Below, in pieces: positions 41,387 through 50,665 of a stretch of 62,157 nt of DNA (positions are counted from its first letter, which is position 1; every line of letters starts with the position of its first letter). The stretch is from the NCBI RefSeq assembly GCF_946479885.1, contig NZ_CAMLHM010000019.1, positions 1-62,157 on the forward strand, in the 5' to 3' direction. Source of the stretch: an uncultured Devosia sp. (GTDB taxonomy: Bacteria; Pseudomonadota; Alphaproteobacteria; Rhizobiales; Devosiaceae). The notes under the pieces are model-generated. The model searched no databases. It was not told the DNA's origin and saw only the letters and a list, made by a program, of their open reading frames with translations. The position numbers and the translations under genes are program-made.

Positions 41387-41441
41387 TCGCAATTGTCCGA
41401 CGCCGCCAGGGGGCGCGTCTCTCGGTGCAGGGAGCTCGTCA

Positions 41442-42545
41442 ATGTCGCTTATCAATCTTTCCCGTCGCTCATTGCTCAAGGCCGGTGCTGCCGGCCTGGC
41501 TACGGCGGCTTTGCCCATGGGTTTGGCCCGGGCGCAATCGCCTATCGTGCTCGGGGCTGTCTATGTGGGGCCGCGCGATGACTTTGGTTGGAACCAGGCG
41601 CATGCCACGGCCATGGAAATCCTCAAATCCGTCCCCGGCGTGACCATCATCGAGGAAGAAAACGTCCCCGAGACCGACGCCGTCAGCCAATCGATGGAGT
41701 CGATGATCAACCTGGACGGTGCCAACCTGATCCTGGCCACCTCGTTCGGTTACTACAGCCCCTTCGTCGTGGAACTGGCCAAGAAGTACCCCGACGTGCA
41801 GTTCCGTCATGCGGCGCCGCTGTGGAAGGAAGGCGACCCGGCCAATGCCGGCTCCTATTTCTGCTACCTCAACCAGGGCCACTATGTGGACGGCGTCGCC
41901 GCTGGTCTTTCGAGCCCAACGGGCAAGCTCGGTTTCGTCGCCGCCAAGCCGATCCCGTCGGTGCTGAGCAATATCAACTCGTTCCTGCTCGGCGCCAAGA
42001 AGACCAACCCGAACGCCACCGTGCAGGTGATCTTCACCGGTGAGTGGTCGATGCCTGTGCGTGAGGCCGAGGCAACCAATGCGCTGGTCGATGCCGGTTG
42101 CGACGTCATCACCTGCCATGTCGATGGTCCCAAGGTGGTGGTCGAGACGGCCGAAGGTCGGGGCGTCAAGACCTGCGGCCACAATGCCAGCCAGGCTCCG
42201 CTGGCCCCCAACGGCTTCATCACCGGCGCTGAATACAAGTGGAGCACCATCTACGCGCTTTATGCCGATTTGCTGGCCAAGGGCGAGGCGCTGCCCAATT
42301 TCCTCGCCGGCGGATACCACAATGACATGCTGCAGAACACGCCCTATGGCGCCGGCGCGACGCCCGAAGCCATTGCCGCCGCCGACGCGGCCATCGCCGA
42401 CCTCAAGGCAAGCAAGCCCATCTATGTCGGCCCGCTCAAGGACAATGTCGGCAATGTGGTCATCGAAGGCAGCATGGACAATTACGACCCCGTGCTCGAC
42501 GGCATGAACTACCTGCTCGAAGGCGTGGTCGGCTCGATCACCTGA
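41442..42545 (+). CDS. BMP-family (PnrA-like) ABC transporter substrate-binding protein
   Basis: A 367-residue exported binding protein. ATG 41442 has GGGAG 9 bases upstream and gives a twin-arginine signal (SRRSLLKAGAAGLATAALPMG, residues about 7-27). The mature domain opens with PIVLGAVYVGPRDDFGWNQAHATA and has the family GANLILATSFGYYSPFVVELAKKYPDVQF (about 93-121) and NQGHYVDGVAAGL. BMP proteins typically bind nucleosides or other heterocyclic nitrogen compounds. The downstream hydrolases suggest a ureide- or biuret-like ligand. First gene behind a sigma-54 promoter. Confidence 0.9.
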   Translation: MSLINLSRRSLLKAGAAGLATAALPMGLARAQSPIVLGAVYVGPRDDFGWNQAHATAMEILKSVPGVTIIEEENVPETDAVSQSMESMINLDGANLILATSFGYYSPFVVELAKKYPDVQFRHAAPLWKEGDPANAGSYFCYLNQGHYVDGVAAGLSSPTGKLGFVAAKPIPSVLSNINSFLLGAKKTNPNATVQVIFTGEWSMPVREAEATNALVDAGCDVITCHVDGPKVVVETAEGRGVKTCGHNASQAPLAPNGFITGAEYKWSTIYALYADLLAKGEALPNFLAGGYHNDMLQNTPYGAGATPEAIAAADAAIADLKASKPIYVGPLKDNVGNVVIEGSMDNYDPVLDGMNYLLEGVVGSIT

Positions 42546-42553
42546 TCACTGCG

Positions 42554-42581
42554 TGGCGCGATCTCCGGATCGCGCCATTTT
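42554..42581 (+). terminator. Hairpin with T-run after the BMP binding-protein gene
   Basis: TGGCGCGATC (42554-42563), a TCCG loop and GATCGCGCCA (42568-42577) form a perfect 10-bp stem followed by TTTTC. Because the operon continues, it probably acts as a partial terminator or 3'-end protector. Confidence 0.75.
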
Positions 42582-42607
42582 CACGACTGGTCAGCGGAGC
42601 ATCCATC

Positions 42608-43717
42608 ATGAGCGCAGAAACAGCCGGTTCCATCCCTGCGGGACGCACGCCCAATGTGCGCACCCTCAAGCTCGCCGAAGCAGTCTTCGTGCCGGTGGTG
42701 GCGCTGCTGGCCTCGTTCCTGATCTTCTCGCTCTTTCTCCTCGTCATCGGCAAATCGCCGATCGACTTCTTCAGCTTGGTTTGGACCGGTGGCTTCGGCT
42801 CGAGCTTTTCCATCCAGCAGTCGATGCAACGCGCGGCGCCGCTGATCCTCACCGCCCTGGCCTTCGCCATTCCGGCCCGCATCGGGCTGACCATGATCGG
42901 CGCCGAGGGTGCGCTGGTGCTGGGCGGCTTTGCCGCGGCGGCCATCGCCATTCCGCTGGTGACAGGCGGCGCGCCGGCCTGGCTCGCCTGGCTGTTCATG
43001 GCCATTGCCGCCACGGTGGCGGGCGGCCTATGGATCGGTCTTGCCGGCTGGCTGCGGCACTATCGTGGCGTCAACGAGACCATCTCGTCGCTGCTGCTGA
43101 GCTATATCGCCATCGCCATCATGAACTTCTTCGTCGAGGGCGCGCTGCGTGATCCCGCCTCGGCCAACAAGCCGAGCACCATGCCGATCGGCGACGCCTA
43201 TCGCGTCGGCGCCATCCCCGGAACTGATGTGCACTGGGGCTTTGCGGCGGGTGTGGGGCTAGCCATCATCCTCTTCGTCCTCATGTCGCGCACCACATTC
43301 GGGTTCGCGGCGCGCATGACCGGCGGCAATGTGCGCGCCGCAAAGGCACAGGGCTTGCCGGTCGGCTTCCTCGTGGTCGCGTGCTGCGCCATCGCTGGCT
43401 GCTGCGCCGGGCTAGCTGGCTTTTTCGAAGTCGCTGCCATTCACGGCCAGGCCAATGCGTCGCTGGTCGCCGGTTATGGCTTTACCGGCATCCTCGTCGC
43501 GTTTCTCTCTCGGCATAACCCGGTGACCATTGTCCCGGTCGCCATCCTGTTCGGCGCCATTGCCGCGGCGGGTGGCCTGGTGCAACGCCGCATGGGCATG
43601 CCCGACGCCACCGTGCTGGTGCTGCAGGGCATCATCTTCGTGGTGCTGCTGGCCAGCGACACGCTCTATGGCCGGGTCAAGTTCTTCCAGCCCGAAGCCA
43701 GGGGAGACCGCACATGA
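42608..43717 (+). CDS. BMP-type ABC transporter permease 1
   Basis: A 369-residue inner-membrane permease of the RbsC-like fold used by BMP/nucleoside importers, with about nine to ten hydrophobic segments. Typical blocks are [25 protein letters not shown] (about residues 75-99), [38 protein letters not shown] (about 155-174) and [17 protein letters not shown]. It shares 4 bases with the second permease gene. Confidence 0.9.
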   Translation: MSAETAGSIPAGRTPNVRTLKLAEAVFVPVVALLASFLIFSLFLLVIGKSPIDFFSLVWTGGFGSSFSIQQSMQRAAPLILTALAFAIPARIGLTMIGAEGALVLGGFAAAAIAIPLVTGGAPAWLAWLFMAIAATVAGGLWIGLAGWLRHYRGVNETISSLLLSYIAIAIMNFFVEGALRDPASANKPSTMPIGDAYRVGAIPGTDVHWGFAAGVGLAIILFVLMSRTTFGFAARMTGGNVRAAKAQGLPVGFLVVACCAIAGCCAGLAGFFEVAAIHGQANASLVAGYGFTGILVAFLSRHNPVTIVPVAILFGAIAAAGGLVQRRMGMPDATVLVLQGIIFVVLLASDTLYGRVKFFQPEARGDRT

Positions 43718-44634
43718 TGGACAGCGCCTTCGTCACCGTCCTCATCGCCATGCTGGGCGGCGCCATTCGCGTCTCGACGCCCTTCATGTTCGTGGCTTTG
43801 GGCGAGTGCCTCACGGAAAAATCCGGTCGCATCAATCTGGGCCTCGAGGGCAATCTCGTACTCGGGGCCATGGTCGCCTATGCCATCAGCTTCCACACCG
43901 GCAATCCATGGATCGGCGTGCTGGCGGCCGGCGGCTCAGGCATCGTGCTGGGGGCGCTGCACGGCTATATCTGCAAGCTGCCCAAGGTGAACGACATCGC
44001 CGTCGGCATTGCCATCATGAGCTTTGGCACCGGCGTCGCGTTCTTTTTCGGCAAGCCCTACATCCAGCCGTCCGCCCCGCGCCTCGACGCCATCCATCTG
44101 GGCGACTGGACCGGCAATTCGGCGCTGGCGCAGGCGCTGCAGGTCAATCCGCTGTTCTTCGTCGGCATCATCCTCGCCGTCGCCATGAGCTGGGCCTTTG
44201 CCAATACGCGCTGGGGCCTGATCGTCCGCATGACCGGCGACAGCGCTGCTTCGGCCAAGGCCATGGGCGTCTCGGTGGACTGGGTTCGCTTCCTCGCCAC
44301 TACGGCAGGCGGTTTCCTGGCTGGTGTCGGCGGCTCTTTCCTGTCGCTCTACTATCCCGGGTCGTGGAACCAGGGCCTGAGTTCAGGACAGGGGCTCATG
44401 GCCGTAGCCCTGGTGATCTTTGCACGCTGGGACCCGGTGCGCTGCATCTGGGCGGCCTTGCTGTTCGGCGCTGCCGGCGCCATCGGCCCGTCGCTGCAAT
44501 CGGTGGGCATTTCGCAGGGCTACTACTTCTTCAACGCCGCCCCCTACATCCTCACGCTCTTCATCATGATCGCCTCCGCCCGTTCCAAGGGCGCCGCGCG
44601 CGAGGTGCCGGGCGAACTCTCGATCACCAAATGA
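43714..44634 (+). CDS. BMP-type ABC transporter permease 2
   Basis: A 306-residue partner permease, shorter as usual for the second subunit. It starts with a hydrophobic segment ([41 protein letters not shown] spans residues 6-46 with the conserved GRINLGLEG) and has [26 protein letters not shown] (about 92-117) and [17 protein letters not shown] near residue 230. Overlaps the upstream stop and lies 8 bp before the first hydrolase gene. Confidence 0.9.
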   Translation: MMDSAFVTVLIAMLGGAIRVSTPFMFVALGECLTEKSGRINLGLEGNLVLGAMVAYAISFHTGNPWIGVLAAGGSGIVLGALHGYICKLPKVNDIAVGIAIMSFGTGVAFFFGKPYIQPSAPRLDAIHLGDWTGNSALAQALQVNPLFFVGIILAVAMSWAFANTRWGLIVRMTGDSAASAKAMGVSVDWVRFLATTAGGFLAGVGGSFLSLYYPGSWNQGLSSGQGLMAVALVIFARWDPVRCIWAALLFGAAGAIGPSLQSVGISQGYYFFNAAPYILTLFIMIASARSKGAAREVPGELSITK

Positions 44635-44642
44635 GGCTGACC

Positions 44643-45368
44643 ATGAGCTTGAGCGACGAACGCGTGGACGAAGTTATGGTGCCCGGCGGCACCACCATTG
44701 CCAGCGCCGATCCCTATCCCTGGCCGTTCGACGGCAATTGGGGCCCGCACAATACCGCGCTCGTCGTCATCGATATGCAGGTCGATTTCTGCGCGCCCGG
44801 TGGCTACGTCGACAGCATGGGCTACGATATCGGCCTGACTCGCGCGCCGATCGGGCCAATCCAGGCGGTGCTGGCTGGCATGCGGGGCAGGGGCTACACC
44901 ATCATCCACACCCGCGAGGGCCATAAGCCGGACCTCAGCGATCTCCCCGCCAATAAGCGCTGGCGCTCGCAACGCATCGGCGCCGGTATCGGCGACCAGG
45001 GACCATGCGGCCGTATCCTGGTGCGCGGCGAACCGGGCTGGGAGATCATCCCCGAACTGCAGCCGCTCCCCGGCGAGCAGATCATCGACAAGCCGGGCAA
45101 GGGCACCTTCATCGCCACCGATTTCGAACTGGTGCTGCGCATGAAGAATATCCGTAACCTGATCTTTACCGGTGTCACCACGGACGTCTGCGTTCACACC
45201 ACCATGCGCGACGCCAATGACCGCGGCTATGAATGCCTGCTGCTGGAGGATTGCTGCGCCGCCACCAAGGTTGAGAACCACCTGGCGGCGATCGACATGA
45301 TCAAGATGCAGGGCGGCGTGTTTGGGGCGGTGTCGAACTCGACAGACCTGCTGGCGGTGTTGCCATGA
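44643..45368 (+). CDS. Isochorismatase-family cysteine hydrolase, biuret-hydrolase-like (1)
   Basis: A 241-residue amidohydrolase. The catalytic triad is Asp44 (VVIDMQVDF), Lys150 (IIDKPGKG) and Cys183 ([21 protein letters not shown]). A non-proline cis-peptide segment GVTT and the [18 protein letters not shown] stretch match biuret hydrolase (BiuH) and N-carbamoylsarcosine amidase relatives. ATG 44643 has GAGG upstream; ATG 44631 is an alternative that overlaps the permease stop. Biuret hydrolysis would give allophanate, which the nearby allophanate hydrolase can finish. Other ureido compounds remain possible. Confidence 0.87.
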   Translation: MSLSDERVDEVMVPGGTTIASADPYPWPFDGNWGPHNTALVVIDMQVDFCAPGGYVDSMGYDIGLTRAPIGPIQAVLAGMRGRGYTIIHTREGHKPDLSDLPANKRWRSQRIGAGIGDQGPCGRILVRGEPGWEIIPELQPLPGEQIIDKPGKGTFIATDFELVLRMKNIRNLIFTGVTTDVCVHTTMRDANDRGYECLLLEDCCAATKVENHLAAIDMIKMQGGVFGAVSNSTDLLAVLP

Positions 45369-46903
45369 ACGCCGCCGCGCCCATTCTTTCCGCCGGCCGT
45401 GCGCCGTCGCTGCAGGCCATCGGCATGACCAAGATCTTCGGGCCGCTGGTGGCGCTCGACGATGTCAGCATCGATATCCCGGCGGGGTCGTTCCATGCCC
45501 TGCTCGGCGAGAACGGCGCCGGCAAGTCGACATTGGTCAAATCCATCATGGGGTTCTATTCGGCCGACAAGGGCCAGGTGCTGCTCGATGGCAAGGAAGT
45601 GGCCATCAAGTCGCCGCGCGATGCCCGGTCCAACGGCATCGGCATGGTCTATCAGCAGTTCACCCTGGTGCCGTGTCTGACGGCGGCGGAAAACCTTGTA
45701 ATCTCCCGCGCCGATGCACCCAGCATGATCGACTGGCGCAAGGAGAAGAAGGCACTCGCCGAATTCATGGAGCAGATGCCCTTCAAGGTGCCGCTTGATG
45801 CGCAGGTGTCGTCCCTGTCGGCGGGCGAGAAGCAGAAGCTCGAAATCCTCAAGCTGCTCTATCTCGACCAGCGCTTCATGATCCTCGACGAACCCACCTC
45901 GGTGCTGACGCCCGGCGAGGCCGACGAAATGCTGGGCCTGCTCGGCGAGATGGCTGGTCGCAAGGAAATCACCGTCCTGATGATCAGCCACAAGTTCCGC
46001 GAGGTGAAGGCCTTCTGCGACGGCTTTACCGTGCTGCGGCGCGGCCGGTTCACCGGCTCGGGTGATGCCCAGTCGGCCACCATTGCCGAGATGAGCCAGA
46101 TGATGATCGGCGACACCGAGGTGCGCGAGCGCGCCACCCGCCGCGTCCACAATGAAAGCCGCGAAGTGCTCGAACTGGCAGGCCTCTTTGCCGAGGAGGT
46201 CGACGGTGGCAACGCCATCGAGGCCATCAATCTCAAGGTCAATGCTGGCGAGATTGTCGGCATTGCCGGTGTTTCGGGCAATGGTCAGTCGGCACTGGTC
46301 GAGGCACTGGCCGGACAGCGGGCTCTGTCGGATGGCGTGATCCGCATCCACGGGCAGAACTTCTTCCCCAAACGGGCCGCCTTCGACAAGTTCAAGGTGT
46401 TCGGCCTGCCCGAGGAACCGCTCAAGAACGCTACCGTACCCAAAATGAGTGTCGCGGAGAACATCGCCTTCCGCGCCTTCGACAAGCCGCCCGTGGCACA
46501 ATTGGGCTGGTGGATGTCGCCGAGCCCGATGCGCAAGAAAGCCGAGGACCTGATTGCCCGCTATCGCGTAAAAACCACGTCACCCGATGCGCCGATCGAA
46601 ACGCTGTCGGGTGGCAATGTACAACGTGCCGTACTGGCGCGGGAGCTTTCGGGCGACGTAGATGTCCTCATCGTCGCCAATCCCTGCTTTGGGCTCGATT
46701 TCGCCTCGGTCTCGGAAATCCGCAGCCAGATCATGGAACAGCGCAATCGCGGCGCCGCAGTGCTGCTGGTGAGCGAGGACCTGGATGAGATTCTGGAACT
46801 GGCCGATCGGGTGGCTGTGATGAGCGGCGGCACCATCACCTACGTGTCCAAGATCGAGGACACCGATCGCAATACGATTGGCCAGCATATGGCGGGGCAT
46901 TGA
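45365..46903 (+). CDS. BMP-type ABC transporter ATPase, two ABC domains
   Basis: A 512-residue duplicated ATPase. Domain 1 (about residues 15-245) has Walker [10 protein letters not shown], signature LSAGEKQK, Walker [12 protein letters not shown] and MISHKFREV. Domain 2 (about 260-505) has the degenerate P-loop GVSGNGQSA, signature LSGGNVQR and [11 protein letters not shown] in place of a standard Walker B, as in sugar and nucleoside importers where one site is inactive. It overlaps both neighbouring genes by a few bases, so it is tightly coupled inside the operon. Confidence 0.92.
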   Translation: MNAAAPILSAGRAPSLQAIGMTKIFGPLVALDDVSIDIPAGSFHALLGENGAGKSTLVKSIMGFYSADKGQVLLDGKEVAIKSPRDARSNGIGMVYQQFTLVPCLTAAENLVISRADAPSMIDWRKEKKALAEFMEQMPFKVPLDAQVSSLSAGEKQKLEILKLLYLDQRFMILDEPTSVLTPGEADEMLGLLGEMAGRKEITVLMISHKFREVKAFCDGFTVLRRGRFTGSGDAQSATIAEMSQMMIGDTEVRERATRRVHNESREVLELAGLFAEEVDGGNAIEAINLKVNAGEIVGIAGVSGNGQSALVEALAGQRALSDGVIRIHGQNFFPKRAAFDKFKVFGLPEEPLKNATVPKMSVAENIAFRAFDKPPVAQLGWWMSPSPMRKKAEDLIARYRVKTTSPDAPIETLSGGNVQRAVLARELSGDVDVLIVANPCFGLDFASVSEIRSQIMEQRNRGAAVLLVSEDLDEILELADRVAVMSGGTITYVSKIEDTDRNTIGQHMAGH

Positions 46904-47577
46904 TGATATCAGTTCCCGCCCGACCCTATCCCTTCCAGCTCAATCCAGCTCATACAGCGCTCGTCGTCATCGACATGCAGCGCGATTTCATCGAGCCGGG
47001 CGGCTTCGGTGCGAGCCTGGGCAACAATGTCGCCCTGCTCGAAGCCATCATTCCGACCACCGCCGAACTCATCGATCTGTTCCGCCGCCAGGGCTGGCCC
47101 GTCATCCACACCCGGGAGGCGCATCAGCCCGATCTTTCCGATTGTCCGCCCGCCAAGATTGCCCGCGGCAAGCCCGGGCTGCGTATCGGCGAAATGGGCA
47201 CCATGGGACGCATCCTCATCGCGGGCGAGCCCGGCAACCAGATCGTCGATGCCCTGGCGCCCATCCCGGGCGAGATCGTCATCGACAAGCCGGGCAAGGG
47301 CATGTTCTGGGCCACAGGCATCCACGAGCGGTTGCAGGCCCTGCGCATTACCCACCTGGTGTTTGCGGGCGTCACCACCGAAGTCTGCGTGCAGACCTCG
47401 ATGCGCGAGGCCAATGACCGGGGCTATGAATGCCTGCTCGTGGAGGACGCCACCGAGAGTTACTTCCCCGCCTTCAAGGCCGCGACCATCGACATGATCG
47501 CGGCGCAGGGCGGCATTGTCGGCTGGGTGACGCCGCTGGCGCAATTGCAAGCGGCCATCGAAAGCGTGCCGGCATGA
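46903..47577 (+). CDS. Isochorismatase-family cysteine hydrolase, biuret-hydrolase-like (2)
   Basis: A 224-residue paralogue of the 44643-45368 product with the same triad: Asp24 (VVIDMQRDF), Lys129 (VIDKPGKG) and Cys162 ([21 protein letters not shown]). It lacks the N-terminal 20 residues of the first copy and differs in the substrate-facing loop ([22 protein letters not shown] against [14 protein letters not shown]). The two enzymes may therefore act on consecutive or related ureides. ATG 46903 overlaps the ATPase stop; a TTG directly before it is less likely. Confidence 0.87.
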   Translation: MISVPARPYPFQLNPAHTALVVIDMQRDFIEPGGFGASLGNNVALLEAIIPTTAELIDLFRRQGWPVIHTREAHQPDLSDCPPAKIARGKPGLRIGEMGTMGRILIAGEPGNQIVDALAPIPGEIVIDKPGKGMFWATGIHERLQALRITHLVFAGVTTEVCVQTSMREANDRGYECLLVEDATESYFPAFKAATIDMIAAQGGIVGWVTPLAQLQAAIESVPA

Positions 47578-47951
47578 TCCTCAACGATCCTGCCGTGGTC
47601 GCCGAAGTCCGTGACGCGTTCGAGCGCTACGAGCGCGCCCTGCTGGCCAATGATGCCGATGTGCTCGACGCCATGTTCGTGCAGCGCACCGACACGGTGC
47701 GCTATGGCGTCGCCGAGGTGCAGTACGGCATCGACGAGATCAGGGCCTTCCGTGCCATGCAACGCCCGTTCACGCGGACGTTGGACGGGCTGACCATCGT
47801 TACCTATGGCAACGATGTTGCCACCGCCTCGACCCTGTTCTATCGGGAGGACTTTCCCGGCCAGGTTGGGCGCCAGCAGCAGACCTGGTTGCGCCTGCCT
47901 GCCGGTTGGTGCGTGGCCGCCGCACATGTCAGCATGATGCCAAAGCCCTGA
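47574..47951 (+). CDS. AtzH-like DUF3225 protein
   Basis: A 125-residue cone-shaped-fold (NTF2/SnoaL-like) protein of the DUF3225/AtzH family. Landmarks are [24 protein letters not shown] (about residues 10-33), [24 protein letters not shown] and [17 protein letters not shown] at the C-terminus. AtzH occurs in the cyanuric-acid degradation operon of Pseudomonas sp. ADP and in related amidase clusters. Here it is coupled to the second hydrolase by a 4-base overlap, without an AtzE-type amidase or cyanuric acid hydrolase in the window. Its role in this operon is unknown. Confidence 0.85.
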   Translation: MILNDPAVVAEVRDAFERYERALLANDADVLDAMFVQRTDTVRYGVAEVQYGIDEIRAFRAMQRPFTRTLDGLTIVTYGNDVATASTLFYREDFPGQVGRQQQTWLRLPAGWCVAAAHVSMMPKP

Positions 47952-47973
47952 ACGACAGAAAGATCCAACGAGC

Positions 47974-48681
47974 GTGCTCAAGCGCCCCCGCACATCGGCC
48001 GAGGATATTCGGCAGCAGCTCGCTTCCCGCATCATCCGCGGCGAACTGGCGCCGGCCACGCTCCTGGATGAGACTAGTCTCGCCGCCGAATTCTCCGTTT
48101 CGCGCACGCCCATCCGCGAAGCGCTGCGCCTGCTGGCCGCCAGCGGTCTAATTGACCAGAAGCCACACGCCCAGGCTTTGGTCGCCAAACCCGACGACGC
48201 CACGCTGGCCGGCATGTTCGAGGTGATGGGCCATCTCGAAGCCCTGTGTGCGGGCCTGAGCGCGGTGGCCATGACCGCGCCGGAGCGGGACGCGCTCGAC
48301 CGGCATCATGCCGGGATGGCAGCGCTTGTTCGCGCCGGCAATGCCGACGACTACAGCGTGGCCAACGACGTATTTCACAGCGCCATCTATGACGGCGCTC
48401 ACAATGGCTACCTTGCCGAGCTGACCCGGTCCACCCGCCAGCGACTGCAGCCCTTTCGCCGCGCCCAGTTCGGTATCCTGGCCCGCCTGCGTCGCTCGCA
48501 CGAAGAGCACGGCCATATCGTTGAGTCGATCCTCCGCGGCGATCGCAGCGGCGCCGAAGCGGCTATGCGCGGGCATATTGCCATTGTGGAAGGCGAATAC
48601 AGGCGGCTCGTTCAGACCAGAGAGAATGTGGGCACCCGGTCAGGGGCGAGCCAGTCGACCATATCGGCAAGAGCTGACTGA
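47974..48681 (+). CDS. GntR-family regulator, FCD type (2)
   Basis: A 235-residue regulator with a GTG start. The winged helix covers residues about 8-70 (RQQLASRIIRGELAPATLLDETSLAAEFSVSRTPIREALRLLAASGLI) and the FCD domain about 80-215, with ANDVFHSAIYDGAHN and HEEHGHIVESI as ligand/metal-site segments. It ends the BMP-importer operon, 22 bp after the AtzH-like gene, and probably controls it. The identical 12-mers at 30385 and 41204 are candidate operators. Confidence 0.9.
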   Translation: MLKRPRTSAEDIRQQLASRIIRGELAPATLLDETSLAAEFSVSRTPIREALRLLAASGLIDQKPHAQALVAKPDDATLAGMFEVMGHLEALCAGLSAVAMTAPERDALDRHHAGMAALVRAGNADDYSVANDVFHSAIYDGAHNGYLAELTRSTRQRLQPFRRAQFGILARLRRSHEEHGHIVESILRGDRSGAEAAMRGHIAIVEGEYRRLVQTRENVGTRSGASQSTISARAD

Positions 48682-48849
48682 GGAGTTGGGCGCCTTGGCG
48701 CGGCCCGCTCGGGCGCGTGCTGGTAGATTCTCATCTCCGCCTTTTCGTCAGCCTGGCTTCATTTCGCCGTGAACCGGCTGATCTGATGTAACCGCGGGCG
48801 CATATAGGACGAACTGACCTGCAGATCGCTCCAACCAAGGCTTTTGCAA

Positions 48850-49566
48850 ATGCCCAGTTCGCCCTTCACCAATAGCCGCCGTTCCCTGCTTGCAGCGCTC
48901 CTGATCCTGCCCGCCCTGGCCACCGTTCTGTGGAATCAGCCAGCACCGGCGCAAGAAGCCGCGGTGGCGATTCCCCCGCCGGCGACCGACCTGGCGGAGG
49001 CTGGCACCTCGGCCAAGATCGTGTTCGCGGGCGGTTGCTTCTGGGGCGTGCAGGGGGTGTTCCAGCATGTCAACGGCGTCACTCGCGCCGTATCGGGGTA
49101 TTCAGGCGGCACGGCTGACACGGCCACCTACGAGCAGACCGGCACTGGCACCACCGGTCACGCCGAGGCGGTGGAGGTGACCTACGATCCTTCGGTCGTG
49201 AGCTTCGGAGAACTGCTGCAGGTCTATTTCTCGGTTGCCCACAATCCGACCCAACTCAACTACCAGGGTCCCGACCACGGCACCCAGTATCGCTCCACCA
49301 TCTTCCCGGTGACGACGGAGCAGGCCGACGCTGCGCGCGCCTACATTGCCCAGCTCGATGAAGCAGGCTTGTTCGAAGGCCCCATCGTCACCACCATCGA
49401 GCCACTTAAGGCATTCTACCCGGCCGAACAGTATCACCAGGATTTCCTGACGCTGAACCCCACCTGGCCCTATATTGTCTTCCACGACCTGCCCAAGATC
49501 GCCGCGCTCAAGCAGCTCTTCCCCGCGGCCTATCGTGAAGAACCGGTCCTGGTGGGAACGCTTTAG
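48850..49566 (+). CDS. msrA: Exported peptide-methionine (S)-S-oxide reductase MsrA
   Basis: A 238-residue MsrA that repairs oxidised methionine. The catalytic Cys63 lies in FAGGCFWGVQ, followed by GYSGGTADTATYEQTGTGTTGHAEAVEV split over residues about 80-107, and QYHQDFL late in the domain. The N-terminus (SRRSLLAALLILPALATVLW) is a signal peptide, possibly twin-arginine, so the enzyme acts in the periplasm. ATG 48850 is used; an in-frame TTG lies two codons earlier. It appears to be a single-gene unit. The gap 48682-48849 shows no gene. Confidence 0.92.
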   Translation: MPSSPFTNSRRSLLAALLILPALATVLWNQPAPAQEAAVAIPPPATDLAEAGTSAKIVFAGGCFWGVQGVFQHVNGVTRAVSGYSGGTADTATYEQTGTGTTGHAEAVEVTYDPSVVSFGELLQVYFSVAHNPTQLNYQGPDHGTQYRSTIFPVTTEQADAARAYIAQLDEAGLFEGPIVTTIEPLKAFYPAEQYHQDFLTLNPTWPYIVFHDLPKIAALKQLFPAAYREEPVLVGTL

Positions 49567-49686
49567 CGGGCACGGCCGGGCGCCAAAAATCCGCTGTGGC
49601 CGATCTGCAACGCCAGTCGGCTGCCCTATTTTGGCCGCCTGAGGGACGGGTTTTCGCCCCTCAACGCAAGCAGAAACGTTGGCGTC

Positions 49687-49733
49687 GGCTGTTCCAGAAA
49701 CCCGGAATTATCGGGTCGCATTCCGGGACAGCC
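49687..49733 (+). other. Long stem-loop upstream of the first outer-membrane protein gene
   Basis: GGCTGT (49687-49692) pairs with ACAGCC (49728-49733), and inside it CCCGGAAT (49701-49708) pairs with ATTCCGGG (49720-49727). It lies 76 bp before the ATG and may be a 5' leader structure or a small palindromic repeat. The surrounding 49567-49808 shows no gene. Confidence 0.45.
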
Positions 49734-49808
49734 CCACGACCCAAGGCGGAACCGGCATTGTAGCGCCGCGTTTCACAAGCCGACGGTCCACTAGCAAGGA
49801 GAACAGCG

Positions 49809-50360
49809 ATGAGCATGTTCAACAAGATGGCGCTTGCGGCGCTCGCCACCACCCTTTCGATGGGGATCGCCTTTGCTGCGGACCTGATCACGGTCCCCAC
49901 CAGCACGCCTGCCGAACTGCCGGTCTATGAAGAGCCCGGCTTCGACTGGAGCGGCTTTTATGCCGGTGTCTATGGCGGCGCCCAGAATGGCGCGACCAGC
50001 GGCACGCAATATGGGCTTGGCATCCAGGCCGGCGTGAATGCGCAGTTCGATTTCTACCTCCTGGGCGCCGAAGTCGCCGTTCACGGCCTGACCGGCGGCG
50101 CAGTTGGCAATACCAGCTATGGCCAGATCCTTGGTCGTGCCGGCCTCGTCGTCAGCGACAATGTCCTGGTGTACGCGGCCGGCGGTTACGGCATCGATCT
50201 CGGCCCGCCGGACGAGCAGGACGTGCTGCTGGGCGGCGGCGTCGAACTGGCGGTCACCGACAGCATCACGGTCGAAGCCCAATACCTGCATGGCTTCCCG
50301 CTGAACGGTGGAACCAACGCCAAGGACCAGTTCACCGTCGGCGCCAACTTCCACTTCTAG
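49809..50360 (+). CDS. Outer-membrane beta-barrel protein, Omp25/Omp31-like (1)
   Basis: A 183-residue exported barrel protein. The signal peptide is residues 1-23 (ALAALATTLSMGIAFA). The mature N-terminus ADLITVPTSTPAELPVYEEPGFDWSGFYAG-type sequence (split by a Pro-rich linker) and the repeated short amphipathic strands match the small porin/Omp25 family. It ends with FTVGANFHF, a terminal Phe typical of outer-membrane proteins. GGAG precedes the ATG, and a strong terminator follows. Confidence 0.87.
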   Translation: MSMFNKMALAALATTLSMGIAFAADLITVPTSTPAELPVYEEPGFDWSGFYAGVYGGAQNGATSGTQYGLGIQAGVNAQFDFYLLGAEVAVHGLTGGAVGNTSYGQILGRAGLVVSDNVLVYAAGGYGIDLGPPDEQDVLLGGGVELAVTDSITVEAQYLHGFPLNGGTNAKDQFTVGANFHF

Positions 50361-50385
50361 GCCGACTCACTCACAGGTCTGCCAG

Positions 50386-50413
50386 ACGGCCCCGCTTCGG
50401 CGGGGCCGTTTTC
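50386..50413 (+). terminator. Rho-independent terminator after the first barrel gene
   Basis: ACGGCCCCGC (50386-50395), a TTCG tetraloop and GCGGGGCCGT (50400-50409) form a 10-bp stem followed by TTTTC. Confidence 0.9.
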
Positions 50414-50665
50414 GCTTGTGGGATGGCTTGACGGAGAGACTCACTCATGTCCACATTGCGACACCTCGTCGCCCCATGGGGACGCCCGATAGATCAAATT
50501 TGTCTCAAATTGGGCCAATTGCGCGACATCGGCGCAACACCTGCCCCCAAATGGTCATCTGGCGTTATCTGCGTTGCCCAAATTCGGCGACCAAAGGCTT
50601 GTCACGCGCGTTAGCCTGATGCATCTAGTCGGTCGACTACGGTTAACTCTATGGGAGTGCAAGAT

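Noticed and set aside
41010..41387. A possible minus-strand gene of 125 codons between the two nitrogen operons
   Set aside because: Codon usage is unlike the rest of the window, there is no ribosome-binding site, and the stretch contains promoter elements for both neighbours.
43530..45368. A 612-codon frame that would fuse a permease-like stretch to the first hydrolase
   Set aside because: The part before 44643 is an out-of-frame reading of the two permease genes. The hydrolase family start fits the ATG at 44643, which has a ribosome-binding site.
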